This document shows positions 13,432-21,929 of a stretch of 28,584 nucleotides of DNA, one piece after another. The translations under genes and the position numbers were made by a program. The number at the start of each line of letters is the position of its first letter. Positions within the stretch are counted from its first letter, which is position 1. Below the pieces are notes generated by a model. It made no database searches. It worked only from the letters and a program-made list of their open reading frames with translations, and was not told the origin of the DNA. Origin of the DNA: a virus; the IMG/VR virus record IMGVR_UViG_3300049733_000101, positions 1 to 28,584 of that record, one strand, 5' to 3'.

Positions 13432-13905
13432 TTACATATCCGCCGTCGTGACGAGATACTTGATGAGTACCGTCATGCGGAATTGAGCGATGCTATTTTC
13501 AACCATCTCGAACTTGTACGGCTCGACGAGATCGATCGAGAGATCGAGCGGTAGGCGTTTTCCGAGGTCCGTGCCTTCGCGATTCGTGAGTAAAGCCTTC
13601 TCCACGTCGTTGCGCAGGTCATAGCCGGCCTTCCGCGGATTTACGGAGTCGCCCGGTATGAGTGTCAGCGTCCATGCCCATAGCCGCTCGAAGGCGTTGC
13701 CGACCTGGCCGCCGAATGTTTCGCGCGCTGGGGAGTCGGAGCCGACCGAAATCAGAACGGCTGGAGTCTGGACGCGGCTGAGGTCGATACCTTCGTCATG
13801 GGTAAACTCGACGGTTTGAACGGTCGTGCGCCATCCGGTCGACGTTTTAATCGCTTGCAAGGCCGCGAGCAGTGCGGCCTCGATGGTTTCTTGTGGAGTT
13901 GCCAT
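13432..13905 (-). CDS. probable tail terminator / tail completion protein
   Basis: A 157-residue protein with an N-terminal helix (MATPQETIEAALLAALQAIK) followed by strands including QTPAVLISVGSDS (about 47-59) and a central WAWTLTLIPGD segment, ending in a strand that reads RMTVLIKYLVTT. This is the layout of phage tail terminator proteins (lambda gpU-like), small alpha/beta proteins that cap the tail and make it ready for head joining. It starts at the base after the connector's stop (TAAATG) and precedes the tube. The assignment is by fold impression and position. Confidence 0.6.
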   Translation of the reverse strand: MATPQETIEAALLAALQAIKTSTGWRTTVQTVEFTHDEGIDLSRVQTPAVLISVGSDSPARETFGGQVGNAFERLWAWTLTLIPGDSVNPRKAGYDLRNDVEKALLTNREGTDLGKRLPLDLSIDLVEPYKFEMVENSIAQFRMTVLIKYLVTTADM

Positions 13906-14502
13906 TTATAAGAGAAACCGTTTGTCTCGCGAGTACTCTAAAAATTCCTGGACCTTCGGAATGAACCGGCTGCGTGGCAGGTATTGCACGCTGCCGTCCT
14001 GCAGCGAGCGCGAGGTGACGCCCGTAATATTCTTGTCCCATTCCTGATAGTCCCAGGTGAGCTGATCGAGGAAATGCTTTTGATACGTCGGCCAGTCGAC
14101 ATCGGCTGCCTGGAATCCCACCGACATCGTGATCAGAATGTTGCGTTCGCCGCAAAGGAAGATATCTTCGAGCAGACCGAACAGGCCAAGCCGTTTGTCT
14201 TTAATCACGAACTTCGCCGTGTCGGTGATGGTTTTATAGACCGTCTCGTCGCGGTAACGAATATCGACCTTTGTCACCGCTTGGACCGGAACAAACGGCA
14301 GGAGTATCGAGCATTCACCGTTCCCGTCGATTCGATAATCCGTTAAGGTTTGCTGCTTGACCTTGCGGCCTGTGGCCGTTTCGAACTCTGTCGAAAGCGA
14401 GTTGATCATGCGCTCAATGACGGAATCGGTTTCCTCGGAAGTGATTTTTAGATAACTCTTCGCTTCCGGCATGGCGAGAAGTGCGTTCGCATTGAGTGCC
14501 AT
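13906..14502 (-). CDS. head-tail connector (gp6-like adaptor)
   Basis: A 198-residue protein. The N-terminal half (EAKSYLKITSEETDSVIERM, then INSLSTEFETATGRKVKQQT) is the helical bundle of the HK97 gp6 / YqbG-like adaptor family, in which the phrase YLKI....D..I...I......E..TGR is typical. A beta-rich part follows (LTDYRIDGNGECSILLPFVP, VTKVDIRYRDE) with ALA/LEU helices near the C-terminus. These adaptors form a ring under the portal and hold the neck proteins. The length is long for gp6 alone, with an extra C-terminal region (TSRSLQDGSVQYLPRSRFIP) whose role is unclear. Confidence 0.75.
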   Translation of the reverse strand: MALNANALLAMPEAKSYLKITSEETDSVIERMINSLSTEFETATGRKVKQQTLTDYRIDGNGECSILLPFVPVQAVTKVDIRYRDETVYKTITDTAKFVIKDKRLGLFGLLEDIFLCGERNILITMSVGFQAADVDWPTYQKHFLDQLTWDYQEWDKNITGVTSRSLQDGSVQYLPRSRFIPKVQEFLEYSRDKRFLL

Positions 14503-14814
14503 TCAGTCCCGTACCTCGAAATATTCGGTTTCGCTCGTTGGGCCGCTGAAGCCGGCGGCAAATGCGATAAAGCCCTCATACGTCCAAAAACCAGACTGGT
14601 CGAGAAACGCGACTTCGACCGCATACTCGATTTTTCCGTCAACGCCATTCGTCGTAAACGTGGCGGTTTTCGTGACCGTCGTGCCGTCCGGTTTGGTGAA
14701 TCGGATTTGCTTGGTTGCGGCTAGGCTGACGTCGACCGGCATATCGGTTCCGCTTTCGACAATTTGCACGCGGATGATGATGCCGGACGCATTCTTGCGA
14801 AGGATGCTATGCAT
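14503..14814 (-). CDS. small Ig-like phage structural protein
   Basis: A 103-residue all-beta protein. It has a clear strand pattern (GIIIRVQIVESGTDMPVDVS, TKQIRFTKPDGTTVTKTATF, GKIEYAVEV, GFWTYEGFIAFAAGF). The phrase FTKPDGTTVTKTATF, followed by a D-G-K-I-x-Y turn, is seen in BppU/Ig-like domains of phage baseplate or head-decoration proteins. No signal peptide. It sits between the repeat protein and the connector. The exact location in the virion cannot be told from sequence. Confidence 0.6.
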   Translation of the reverse strand: MHSILRKNASGIIIRVQIVESGTDMPVDVSLAATKQIRFTKPDGTTVTKTATFTTNGVDGKIEYAVEVAFLDQSGFWTYEGFIAFAAGFSGPTSETEYFEVRD

Positions 14815-14820
14815 TATCGT

Positions 14821-15495
14821 TTAACTGACGAGTTCCAATTCGCTCTCGATGAGCCCCTCGATCGCTAAGGTGGACTCGACGAGGCGCGTGATCGCCAGCT
14901 GGGCTTCGATCGGCGGCTGCGGCGGAAGAATCGCCGCGCCGATCCAGTTCGTTATTGCGGGAACCGTTGTTGTGAGTACGCCATTCTCGGTTGCAGTTGC
15001 ACCAATGAAGGACGTGACGGCCGGAACGGTCGCACTGAAACTTCCGATGCTGAAGCTGAAGCCGACGAGCGCGGTCGATGCTGGAACCGTCGTCGCGAAA
15101 ATCCCTGCGACAATCGAACTCCCGACGAAAGCGGCCGTGGCCGGAACCGTTGCCGTGAATGTCGCCGTGGCAATCGAACTGCCGACAAATCCGGTTGTCG
15201 CTGGAACCGTCGTCGTGAACACGCCGGCCGCGATCGCCGCCCCGACGAGAGCGGTATCGATTGCCCCCGTCGTTTGGAGAACGCCGCTCGCGATTGCGGC
15301 GCCGACCAGGCTCGTATCGGCTGGAGCGGTTGCCGCGAATCCACCCGTCGCGATCGCTGCCCCAACAAGCGAGGTCGCTGCCGGAACGGTAGTACTGACT
15401 TCTCCTGCTGCAATCGCCGCCCCAACAAAGGACGTCGTGACGGTAACGGTAGAAGTGAGAACGCTACCGGATTGACCGAATAGTAAGAGCAGCAT
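14821..15495 (-). CDS. 20-residue tandem-repeat protein
   Basis: A 224-residue protein made mainly of nine imperfect 20-21-residue repeats (residues 15-195) of the form TTVPA-x-T-S-[LF]-VG-AAIA-x-G-x-[FL]-x. It has almost no charge in the repeat part, which suggests a beta-solenoid or a stacked, fibre-like surface. The head is hydrophobic (MLLLLFGQSGS) and too short to be called a signal peptide with confidence. The tail (IEAQLAITRLVESTLAIEGL, then IESELELVS) is acidic and helical and may be an oligomerisation or attachment element. It starts directly after the upstream TAA. I recognise no family name. A head fibre or decoration role is inferred. Confidence 0.65.
   Translation of the reverse strand: MLLLLFGQSGSVLTSTVTVTTSFVGAAIAAGEVSTTVPAATSLVGAAIATGGFAATAPADTSLVGAAIASGVLQTTGAIDTALVGAAIAAGVFTTTVPATTGFVGSSIATATFTATVPATAAFVGSSIVAGIFATTVPASTALVGFSFSIGSFSATVPAVTSFIGATATENGVLTTTVPAITNWIGAAILPPQPPIEAQLAITRLVESTLAIEGLIESELELVS
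14911..15453 (-). repeat. nine in-frame tandem repeats of about 60 bp
   Basis: The nine 20-residue protein repeats correspond to 60-bp DNA units, one copy having a 3-bp insertion. Key features per unit are a conserved ACCGT[TC]CCxGC (TVPA) and the GTxGGxGC (VGAA) region. Third positions differ between copies, so the repeats are old or held at protein level. The array is prone to copy-number change. Confidence 0.75.
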
Positions 15496-17889
15496 TTAAC
15501 GCAGGATTCTTCCGCGCCCGAGCTGGTTCGGCGTGACGACGAAGTCTATGGTGTCTGATCCGGCTGCTGTCGTATACGTCAGAGTGCGCACGCCTGGCGC
15601 GGCTGTCGTGGTCAGCGTCAAAGTGACTTCAGCAACCGTTCCGCTGATGACGTTCACGCTTCCAGCGCTGACGCCGGACCCGCTAACCGAAACGCTCGGA
15701 CTCATTCCGTCGAGATCGGTTCCGTTGATAGTGATCACCGGTGCATTGCCGCGCAGGCCCGTTGTCGGTGAGATCGAAGTCACCGACGGCCCCGCTGGCC
15801 CCGTGATCGTGAACGGCAGCGGGTTGCTGGTCTTTGTTCCGCTATCCGTCACAACTTTGATATCCCAATCGCCGAGGGTCGCGCCCGCAGTCGCAGCGAT
15901 ATCCACGGTGAGCGCACTGTCCGAGGCAATCTGTAGATCAGAGATGGTGACGCCACTTCCGCCGGATTTGGTTGCGGTCACCTGGGTCGAAGCTCCCATG
16001 TCTGACCCCAGGAAGCCGAGGCCCGTCAGAGCGGCATTGTTCGTCGTCGTATTCTGTGCGCCAGTGTTCGGCGTCAGGCCTTCCAGGTTCAACTGTGGGT
16101 TGCTCGTTAGTGGGTGCGGATAGGTGTACGGCGTGTAGAAGAGCGTCCACATATCCGTCGCCGTGCATTTGTACATCCGGCCATCGGCGCCAGCATTCGC
16201 CGCCCACCATTCACCTTCATCAGTCGCCCAATACATGACGCCCGTGGTGCACGTCTTCGGTCTGGCGCCAATTGTGCCGACACCGATGCTGCTGCGATTG
16301 GCCGCGATCGTTCCGTCGAACGTCAGTGATGAATCGTAGTCTAAATAGTGCTCATTTTTTCGCGTCACGGATGGCGCAGAATTGTTTGTGAGGATGTTGG
16401 CGCCGCCTTCGCCCGTGTTCAGCCACTGCAGGACCGGAAAGTCTTCCTGATTGTCACCACCTTCGGTCCAGCCCGCCGGTACAGGGGGCTGCGTGTTTGC
16501 ATCGCCCCCGGTAATCAGAGCGGTCGTCGCGCCCCGGCCGGGCTGATCCAGGGTTTCACGAAGCTTGTTGATTTCGAAGGTGTCGCCTGGGCTGAATACC
16601 ATGTTCGCGCCCTGGCCGCCAGAGTTCGCAAAGGTGAGCGTCGTGCCAGTGTTCGATGTGATGATCGAGTGACAATTGACCTTGTCTTTACGAGTTGGAC
16701 ACGTATCCGCGCCGGATGGAGACAGCTTACGAATGACATAGTTCGTCAGGTCGCCGAAGTTCGCATTATCGACGGTGACACTAAGAGTTCCAACCGAGTC
16801 GACCGCGCAAGTCCGGCTTGGACATTCCGCGCTCACATCGAAGGGACTGCCTGGATCGTTGTGGTCCCATTTGCCTTTGCCGCTCGCATAGTCCCACGGA
16901 CCAAAGTCGGCGGTCGGCCGGTACGGATCCAGTTGGACAGGTGAGCCATTTCCCGCGCCTGAAAAGTTCGTGCCCGTATTCCCCCACACTAGAGCGGAAC
17001 CACTGCGAAGGAGCACGAACTGCGGGTCGCCGTTCTTGAGATCCCAATTCAGGTTTTTGTAGACCTCGAACGCTCGGCCGCCACGACGCCGACCGCCGGA
17101 GTCCGTGCCATGCGTGACGAAGTTGCAGCCGGTAATGATGTTGAACCGCCAGACGACACGCTGGCCGTCCGTGCCATCCAGGCAAGCTCGGCCTTGGCCG
17201 TCATGGATGATGGTATTCGTTTCGATGAATAGAAATTGCGGACCGCCCCACGTGACACCGTCGAACCAGGAATTATCGCCGCCATTGATGGCGGGGATTG
17301 TGTCGACACCCTTCCAGTCCGGCTGATGTGTCGCGAAAGCTTGATGCGCGGAGCCTGTTGCGGTCAGGCGAAAGATATTTTCATAGAAGACACCGAGTGC
17401 ATTTGTGGTCCAAACGCTAATGCCTTCCAGGTGATCAAATTCGTTATGGTGGACGATGACGGTCGATTGAATATTCCCGCCGCCGCTGTCCGCTGCGCCA
17501 TCACCGTTGAAACGAATGACGCCGTTGAAGTTGAATGTGGACCGGCCGCCATTCTCAAATTCAATATAGGCGAGTTCGTGTGTGGCATTGTCGGTGAGCG
17601 TCCACACCAGTAGGCCATTTTGTGCGCTCGTGCCGTCCTGAATAACCGTCTGCCCGACGCCCGCACCCAGAATCTTCAACGGCTTCGTGATCGATACTGG
17701 CGTCGACCATACTTCCGGTGCGCCAGAAGACACATGCACTGTATCGTTCGGACTGGCATCTGTGACGCACTGCTGGAAGCTCGCGCGGTCCGGCGTCGTC
17801 GTCCACGTCGGGCTGGACCCCGTGCAGGCGGCCTCGGCGAGGACGGCGCCGAGGAACAGCAGCACGACTGTGGCAGCGATACGCTTCAT
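15496..17889 (-). CDS. exported beta-helix protein with TIG-like domains
   Basis: A 797-residue protein. The ATG at 17889 is used because it overlaps the upstream TAA as TAATG; an in-frame TTG at 17898 is the alternative. It starts with a Sec signal peptide (MKRIAATVVLLFLGAVLAEA, cut before ACTG). Residues about 40-330 read as a right-handed parallel beta-helix: SFQQCVTDASPNDTVHVSSG, then repeated short strands with N and G turns (TVIVHHNEFDHLEGI, FIETNTIIHDG, WRFNIITGCNF). This is the fold of pectate-lyase-like and phage depolymerase proteins. Two Ig/TIG-type domains follow near the C-terminus (about 625-705 and 708-788: PSVTSISPTTGLRGNAPVIT, INGTDL). Catalytic residues are not recognised. 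A secreted depolymerase, adhesin or appendage role is possible; the signal peptide makes an ordinary tailspike less likely. Confidence 0.7.
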   Translation of the reverse strand: MKRIAATVVLLFLGAVLAEAACTGSSPTWTTTPDRASFQQCVTDASPNDTVHVSSGAPEVWSTPVSITKPLKILGAGVGQTVIQDGTSAQNGLLVWTLTDNATHELAYIEFENGGRSTFNFNGVIRFNGDGAADSGGGNIQSTVIVHHNEFDHLEGISVWTTNALGVFYENIFRLTATGSAHQAFATHQPDWKGVDTIPAINGGDNSWFDGVTWGGPQFLFIETNTIIHDGQGRACLDGTDGQRVVWRFNIITGCNFVTHGTDSGGRRRGGRAFEVYKNLNWDLKNGDPQFVLLRSGSALVWGNTGTNFSGAGNGSPVQLDPYRPTADFGPWDYASGKGKWDHNDPGSPFDVSAECPSRTCAVDSVGTLSVTVDNANFGDLTNYVIRKLSPSGADTCPTRKDKVNCHSIITSNTGTTLTFANSGGQGANMVFSPGDTFEINKLRETLDQPGRGATTALITGGDANTQPPVPAGWTEGGDNQEDFPVLQWLNTGEGGANILTNNSAPSVTRKNEHYLDYDSSLTFDGTIAANRSSIGVGTIGARPKTCTTGVMYWATDEGEWWAANAGADGRMYKCTATDMWTLFYTPYTYPHPLTSNPQLNLEGLTPNTGAQNTTTNNAALTGLGFLGSDMGASTQVTATKSGGSGVTISDLQIASDSALTVDIAATAGATLGDWDIKVVTDSGTKTSNPLPFTITGPAGPSVTSISPTTGLRGNAPVITINGTDLDGMSPSVSVSGSGVSAGSVNVISGTVAEVTLTLTTTAAPGVRTLTYTTAAGSDTIDFVVTPNQLGRGRILR

Positions 17890-18665
17890 TATTGCCAACC
17901 CGCTCCGAACCAGCCGACGCCAGCTGTCGGAGGGGCTTCCTTAAATCCAAACTGGACTCCGATGTTGATCGCATCGACGGTTGAAGTAGTAGAGTGCGTC
18001 CGGCTTCCCGTCGCGGCCCCACTACTGGCACCCGAGTAGCCAAAGATGGAACAGTCCGTACCGGTAGGCACTTCCAGATCCCATCGATTCGTATATGTCG
18101 GATCAGTCCCAGATATCGAACCGGCCGTTGTTAGATCCTCGTTGTAAAATCCAATAGCAACGACAAAGGCATTTGTTTCTGTTGGATCAAAAGTGGCATA
18201 GGTGACGTCATCCGCTGAGGCGTTATTGCTGATCGATTCCGCTGTTGCATCCAAAGCATCCGCGCAGGTGCCCGTTGTCAATGCTCCAGACCATTGGCTG
18301 ATGACTCCAGCGAACAGTAGATTGTTATCCGTTGATTTCGTGAAACCAAACGTATCGCCGTCTGCATCGTCGCCCGTGGCGCGGGCGCAGGCGAGCGTGA
18401 ATCTCTGATTCGCGGTATTGTTGCCCTCGGCAAAGATCGTCCACGCGCCCATGTTCCCCTGGGCGCCTGGCGCGGTAATCTGCAGGTTATCCTTTCCGTT
18501 GATGGCCGCGATTAGAATGTCGTTGGTTGCATAGCCCGTGCCCGGAGACACGATATTCAGCGTCGTCGTCGTCGCGTTCCCTACAATGGATCCGACGCTT
18601 TTGAATGCAACCGCCGCGTCTAAACGAGCGGCCAACAGCAAAATCAGGAACAGTATCTTTTTCAT
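17889..18665 (-). CDS. exported beta-rich protein of the late operon
   Basis: A 258-residue protein with a signal peptide (MKKILFLILLLAARLDA, cut before AVAFKS). The mature part is a beta-sandwich-like text with GYATNDILIAAINGKDNLQI (about 46-65), AWTIFAEGNNTANQRFTLAC, NAFVVAIGFYNED and a G/S/T-rich C-terminus (YSGASSGAATGSRTHSTTST). Similar domains occur in phage and bacterial surface proteins, but I cannot name the family with confidence. Its start overlaps the stop of the upstream gene (ATGA) and its stop overlaps the start of the beta-helix gene (TAATG), so the two exported proteins are translationally linked. Confidence 0.65.
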   Translation of the reverse strand: MKKILFLILLLAARLDAAVAFKSVGSIVGNATTTTLNIVSPGTGYATNDILIAAINGKDNLQITAPGAQGNMGAWTIFAEGNNTANQRFTLACARATGDDADGDTFGFTKSTDNNLLFAGVISQWSGALTTGTCADALDATAESISNNASADDVTYATFDPTETNAFVVAIGFYNEDLTTAGSISGTDPTYTNRWDLEVPTGTDCSIFGYSGASSGAATGSRTHSTTSTVDAINIGVQFGFKEAPPTAGVGWFGAGWQ

Positions 18666-19006
18666 GCGTTCGGCTCCACTAGTATGCTCGCCTGAACGGT
18701 TCCCACGAGTGACGCGCAGTTGATCACATCGACATGCGAAGGATCTTCAAACGTCACCGGGATAGCGGAGAGATCGATGACGATCGGCTGTCCGGCGGCC
18801 ACGAACACTTGCTGCTGCGTCCACACATCGTCCTCGGCAAATATGCGCAGTTCAACGAGGGCAGCAACGGACGCCGACAACAACACAATCAGTTTCTTTC
18901 GGCCTGCCAATGAGCCGCTCGCCGCAAGGATGGTATTCGTCGCTATCGGATTTAGTAAGGTTCCGGTTTTCGGTCCCTCTGTGTTCCATTCTTCAGCAAA
19001 AGCCAT
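18662..19006 (-). CDS. hypothetical structural-type protein
   Basis: A 114-residue, mostly beta protein (TILAASGSLAGRKKLIVLLS, ALVELRIFAEDDVWTQQQVF, QPIVIDLSAIPVTFEDPSHV) with no signal peptide. It looks like a small decoration or jelly-roll type protein. It is co-translated with the exported gene downstream (ATGA at 18662-18665) and lies four bases after the preceding stop. No family recognised. Confidence 0.55.
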   Translation of the reverse strand: MAFAEEWNTEGPKTGTLLNPIATNTILAASGSLAGRKKLIVLLSASVAALVELRIFAEDDVWTQQQVFVAAGQPIVIDLSAIPVTFEDPSHVDVINCASLVGTVQASILVEPNA

Positions 19007-19010
19007 AATC

Positions 19011-20420
19011 CTACGGTGCGCAGAACCCTTGAATATCTAGGCCGTGTGCAATCGCGCCAGTCGTGGTCACCGAGATTAAAGTTGCGGAGTTTGTTTGTTT
19101 TTTAGGCGTCGTAAAAGATATGGCTAAGCCGCGGCCGGCAACCGCCTCGAGATAGTACGGCCCGAGGATCGTCGTCGTCGTACTGTCTTCGATCTTGATG
19201 CTGGCGGCGGTGGCAGCATTCGTCGAAAAAACGATGTCGGTGATGTAGTTGAACTGGCCCGTTCCACATGAGGCATGAACGGTTGTATCCGTGAGCGCGC
19301 TCGACGAGTCCTCGTGATAGGTCCACTGTGTCGGATGCTGCCCGGTGTTCATCACCGCGCCATAGCGGTCCAGCGCCATCATGGCATAGCGACCATCGGC
19401 ACCTGAGGCTTCATACGCCGGCGTGCCGTCCGCATCATTGCGCACGCCGAGGATGGCGACACCTCTATCTGCTGTCGTGTGGGCGGTATCCTCGTCCTTG
19501 CCCAGATGTGTGGCGCCGTTGCCGGGATTGACGCTTGTGCCGATCGTCGCGATATTGCCGGTCGAGTCGTTCGCGAGTGTGACGCGCTGCACACCAGTAC
19601 CGGCCGCGCCGTTATTCATCGTGACCGCCACACCGTTCATTTGCGCGACGTTGAAAGGTTCGTTATCGGGGAAAGCGCCGACGGTCACCGTACCGCTCAC
19701 GGGCTGCGTCGTTGCACTTGCATCCACGACGAGCGCGTTTCCTGCAGTGACATTAACGCCGCGTTCATTGCCGGCGGCGTCCCGGATCGTCGTATATTGA
19801 TTTCGGTTCGCCGACATCCGCAAAAACCCGAAATTATTCTCCGTGATCGACGTCGGCGTAGTGTCGTCGAACACACCCGCAGCGGCAGTATTCAGTCCAG
19901 CATTCGCTGAGGCGCTATTCATCGTTGAGACCGGCGCCGTCGCGGATAGCGGATTCACCGAGAACGCCGTGTTATCCGAGGCGATTGTCACGCGCTGGCT
20001 GCCCGTGCCCGTCACGCCATTGCCTGTCGCGATACCCACGCCGCTGATCGTATTAACATCAACTTCGGCGCGCCCTGATGCGTTGACGCGCAGGTCTCGG
20101 ATATTGCCCGATCCCTCCTTGCCTGCGATCCTGACCGGGTTTCCAGTGGCGGCCGCCCCATTTGCATCCGGTCCGGCCACAATGCAGCGCGTATCGGTTG
20201 CGCACACTACAGAATCCGAGTTCACGCCCGTCTGTGGCCCGCTCGGAGTTGCAGAAATTGCAGAGACGTTGACGTGCTGGTTGCCATCGGTGACAGTCGC
20301 GCAGTTCGTGATCGTCGTGGAATCACACGGAATCGTCGGCTGAGTCGTTGTCAGCTTTTGAGGCGCGACCGCTGGCAGAAGCGGCAGCATTGCAAAGAGA
20401 ATTTCTATAATCAGATTCAT
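19011..20420 (-). CDS. exported G/T/A-rich phage surface protein
   Basis: A 469-residue protein with a probable signal peptide (NLIIEILFAMLPLLPAVAP, residues 2-20). The mature chain is low in charge and rich in T, A, G, V and N, with recurring beta units of the type GTGVQRVTLANDSTG and GTGSQRVTIASDNT, and NPVRIAGKEGSGNIRDLRVN. These units are common in phage fibre and appendage proteins that begin with similar N-terminal modules. Four or five cysteines (PCDSTTITNC, VCATDTRC, ASCGTG, GFCAP) suggest disulfides, which fits export. GAGGTAA lies just before the ATG. The exact role is unknown; a surface-exposed or virion-appendage protein is inferred. Confidence 0.65.
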   Translation of the reverse strand: MNLIIEILFAMLPLLPAVAPQKLTTTQPTIPCDSTTITNCATVTDGNQHVNVSAISATPSGPQTGVNSDSVVCATDTRCIVAGPDANGAAATGNPVRIAGKEGSGNIRDLRVNASGRAEVDVNTISGVGIATGNGVTGTGSQRVTIASDNTAFSVNPLSATAPVSTMNSASANAGLNTAAAGVFDDTTPTSITENNFGFLRMSANRNQYTTIRDAAGNERGVNVTAGNALVVDASATTQPVSGTVTVGAFPDNEPFNVAQMNGVAVTMNNGAAGTGVQRVTLANDSTGNIATIGTSVNPGNGATHLGKDEDTAHTTADRGVAILGVRNDADGTPAYEASGADGRYAMMALDRYGAVMNTGQHPTQWTYHEDSSSALTDTTVHASCGTGQFNYITDIVFSTNAATAASIKIEDSTTTTILGPYYLEAVAGRGLAISFTTPKKQTNSATLISVTTTGAIAHGLDIQGFCAP

Positions 20421-20423
20421 AAC

Positions 20424-21023
20424 TTACCTCTTGAAGACGGCGGTAATGGTGTACTGCGGACCGGTCGGCGAGCCACTAACGCCTGAGACTTTTTCTCGCA
20501 CGCGAATGCGATCCCCCCAGGGACCTTGGCGCACGTTACCGGCAGTAAGCGTCTCTTGTTGCGCCGCGCTCCCTTGCACTTGTGTGGTTGCGAGCCTGCC
20601 AGCAATTGAAAAAATTTGAGTGATCACAGGCGCGCCGAATGTGAAGTTATTGCTTGCGACGAGATCGTTCCAAGTCGTGCCGCCGTCAAAACTGTCTTCT
20701 AAGAACAATTGAAGTGTTCCAGTGGCCGCGCCGCCGTTGGTGATATTGATTAAGATTTGGATATCGCAGTACTTGCCCAAGCCGGTTGTGGTTGTGCGTG
20801 TCGTGGTCCCGTTTGAAGTCGCGGCGGTCTGTGATGCCTGCAACGTCTTGGAGCTGTCATCGCCGAGTTCGACCGGGAGGCGGCTGCCGGCGGCATCCGC
20901 GACCAGCGTCGCCGCACCATCCACGCCGAATGCTGGCTTGATGAGCTGAAAATGGCGATTACTGACATCGTCGGTCGCTACAGCCGGCCCGGCCCCTGCG
21001 TTTATTTGGATGTCGTCGGCCAC
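20424..21023 (-). CDS. head/appendage protein with Ig-like fold
   Basis: A 199-residue protein starting at GTG (21023). The opening (MADDIQINAGAGPAVATDDV, then HFQLIKPAFGVDG) is the short N-terminal module found in many phage surface and appendage proteins. The remainder is beta-rich (YCDIQILINITNGGAATGTL, QLFLEDSFDGGTTWNDL, PQYTITAVFKR), like a jelly-roll or Ig-like domain. No signal peptide. It lies between the Gp80-like protein and the first exported protein. Function inferred from text pattern only. Confidence 0.6.
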   Translation of the reverse strand: MADDIQINAGAGPAVATDDVSNRHFQLIKPAFGVDGAATLVADAAGSRLPVELGDDSSKTLQASQTAATSNGTTTRTTTTGLGKYCDIQILINITNGGAATGTLQLFLEDSFDGGTTWNDLVASNNFTFGAPVITQIFSIAGRLATTQVQGSAAQQETLTAGNVRQGPWGDRIRVREKVSGVSGSPTGPQYTITAVFKR

Positions 21024-21028
21024 GGCTA

Positions 21029-21640
21029 TTAACTCGCGGTGATCGTGCTAGAGGTTGGAATGCGCGGCGTGATTCCGTTGCCGCAGACTATGTTTGGCGT
21101 CAGTGCGCCGGAAATTAGAATTTTCCCCGTACCGCTGAACGCCGTGCCGATCGAGGCATGTGTCGCCGTCCCGCTGCCGCCCGTGCCGGCCGGGAAGTCC
21201 ACATTCGCCGCTGGATTCGCGACGTCGCCGGTTATCGTGAAGCCGCCCGATGTCCGGTTGACCGAGACGCGCGTATAGCTCGTGTAGGCGATCTCGCTCG
21301 TCTGTTGGTTGCCGGTCTGCGGATCGGCTGTATGGAGCGCCCAATGCAATTGCGTTAGCGGCGAGCTCGCGGCGTTGTCGGCAATATTGGCGATGGCTGT
21401 CGCCTGCAAAATCAATTTGAGCAGGTCATTGGCAAAGGTATCGCCCCAGGATCCGCCACGGATTGGTAAGACGTGCCAGGCGAAGTAGACGCAATAGGAG
21501 TTGATCCGCGGGCAAATCGGCTTGATGAACTGGCCGGCGCGAATCAGAAAGCGAACGAGCGCCCGCTTGAACCGGTTCGCTCGAGAACTGAATCCCGGGA
21601 GTTGGCCTTGGAAAATGCCTTCAACGATTTTCGTTTGCAT
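21029..21640 (-). CDS. Gp80-like phage tail/appendage protein with extra N-terminus
   Basis: A 203-residue protein. Residues about 65-200 match the pattern of mycobacteriophage Gp80-like proteins, often annotated as tail fibre proteins: FANDLLKLILQATAIANIAD, HWALHTADPQTGNQQTSEIA, YTSYTRVSVNRTSGG, NVDFPAGTGGSGTATHASIG, then GKILISGALTP. In the usual family the protein begins near FAN.LL.LIFNATAIA. Here about 65 extra residues precede it, basic and with cysteines (SRANRFKRALVRFLIRAGQF, CPRINSYCVYFAWHVLPIRG), which are not part of the family as I know it. No strong ribosome site precedes the ATG at 21640, so a shorter or fused form is possible. Confidence 0.65.
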   Translation of the reverse strand: MQTKIVEGIFQGQLPGFSSRANRFKRALVRFLIRAGQFIKPICPRINSYCVYFAWHVLPIRGGSWGDTFANDLLKLILQATAIANIADNAASSPLTQLHWALHTADPQTGNQQTSEIAYTSYTRVSVNRTSGGFTITGDVANPAANVDFPAGTGGSGTATHASIGTAFSGTGKILISGALTPNIVCGNGITPRIPTSSTITAS

Positions 21641-21652
21641 GGTTTTTCTCGC

Positions 21653-21883
21653 TTAGGTAGTCGGTTTCTTTCCTTTGTTTGGAACTTTCGGCGCGGCTTT
21701 ATCCTCGGCCTTGTCCTTTGCTTTCGTTTCAGGCTCGGCCGGCTTGTCCTGCTTCGTCGTTTCCGGTATCGGATCCCCAGACGCGCAGGCGAGGAAGGCG
21801 CCGCGTGGGTCGCCTTCCTCGACGAGTTCAGTGCGGTCGGCGTTGAAATACAGCCGCCGGTCCGCTTTCGGTCGGTCGGACAT
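21653..21883 (-). CDS. small lysine/proline-rich head-region protein
   Basis: A 76-residue protein. The ATG at 21883 is chosen over the in-frame ATG at 21922 because AAGGAG lies 6 bases upstream of it. Residues 1-35 form a short ordered-looking module (DRRLYFNADRTELVEEGDPR, GAFLACASGD). The rest is a disordered, charged K/P/E/A tail (KQDKPAEPETKAKDKAEDKA). This resembles small proteins that follow capsid genes and bind head or tail surfaces. No family name can be given. Confidence 0.6.
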   Translation of the reverse strand: MSDRPKADRRLYFNADRTELVEEGDPRGAFLACASGDPIPETTKQDKPAEPETKAKDKAEDKAAPKVPNKGKKPTT

Positions 21884-21929
21884 GGGTTGCTCCTTCTCGA
21901 GGCGGTGGAGTGTGAGGCTCACGAGATCG

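Noticed and set aside
14849-15475. 208-codon plus-strand frame with AxxxxVVAGTVVV repeats
   Set aside because: It is the antisense reading of the 60-bp repeats in the minus-strand repeat gene; the real frame joins its neighbours by adjacent stop/start.
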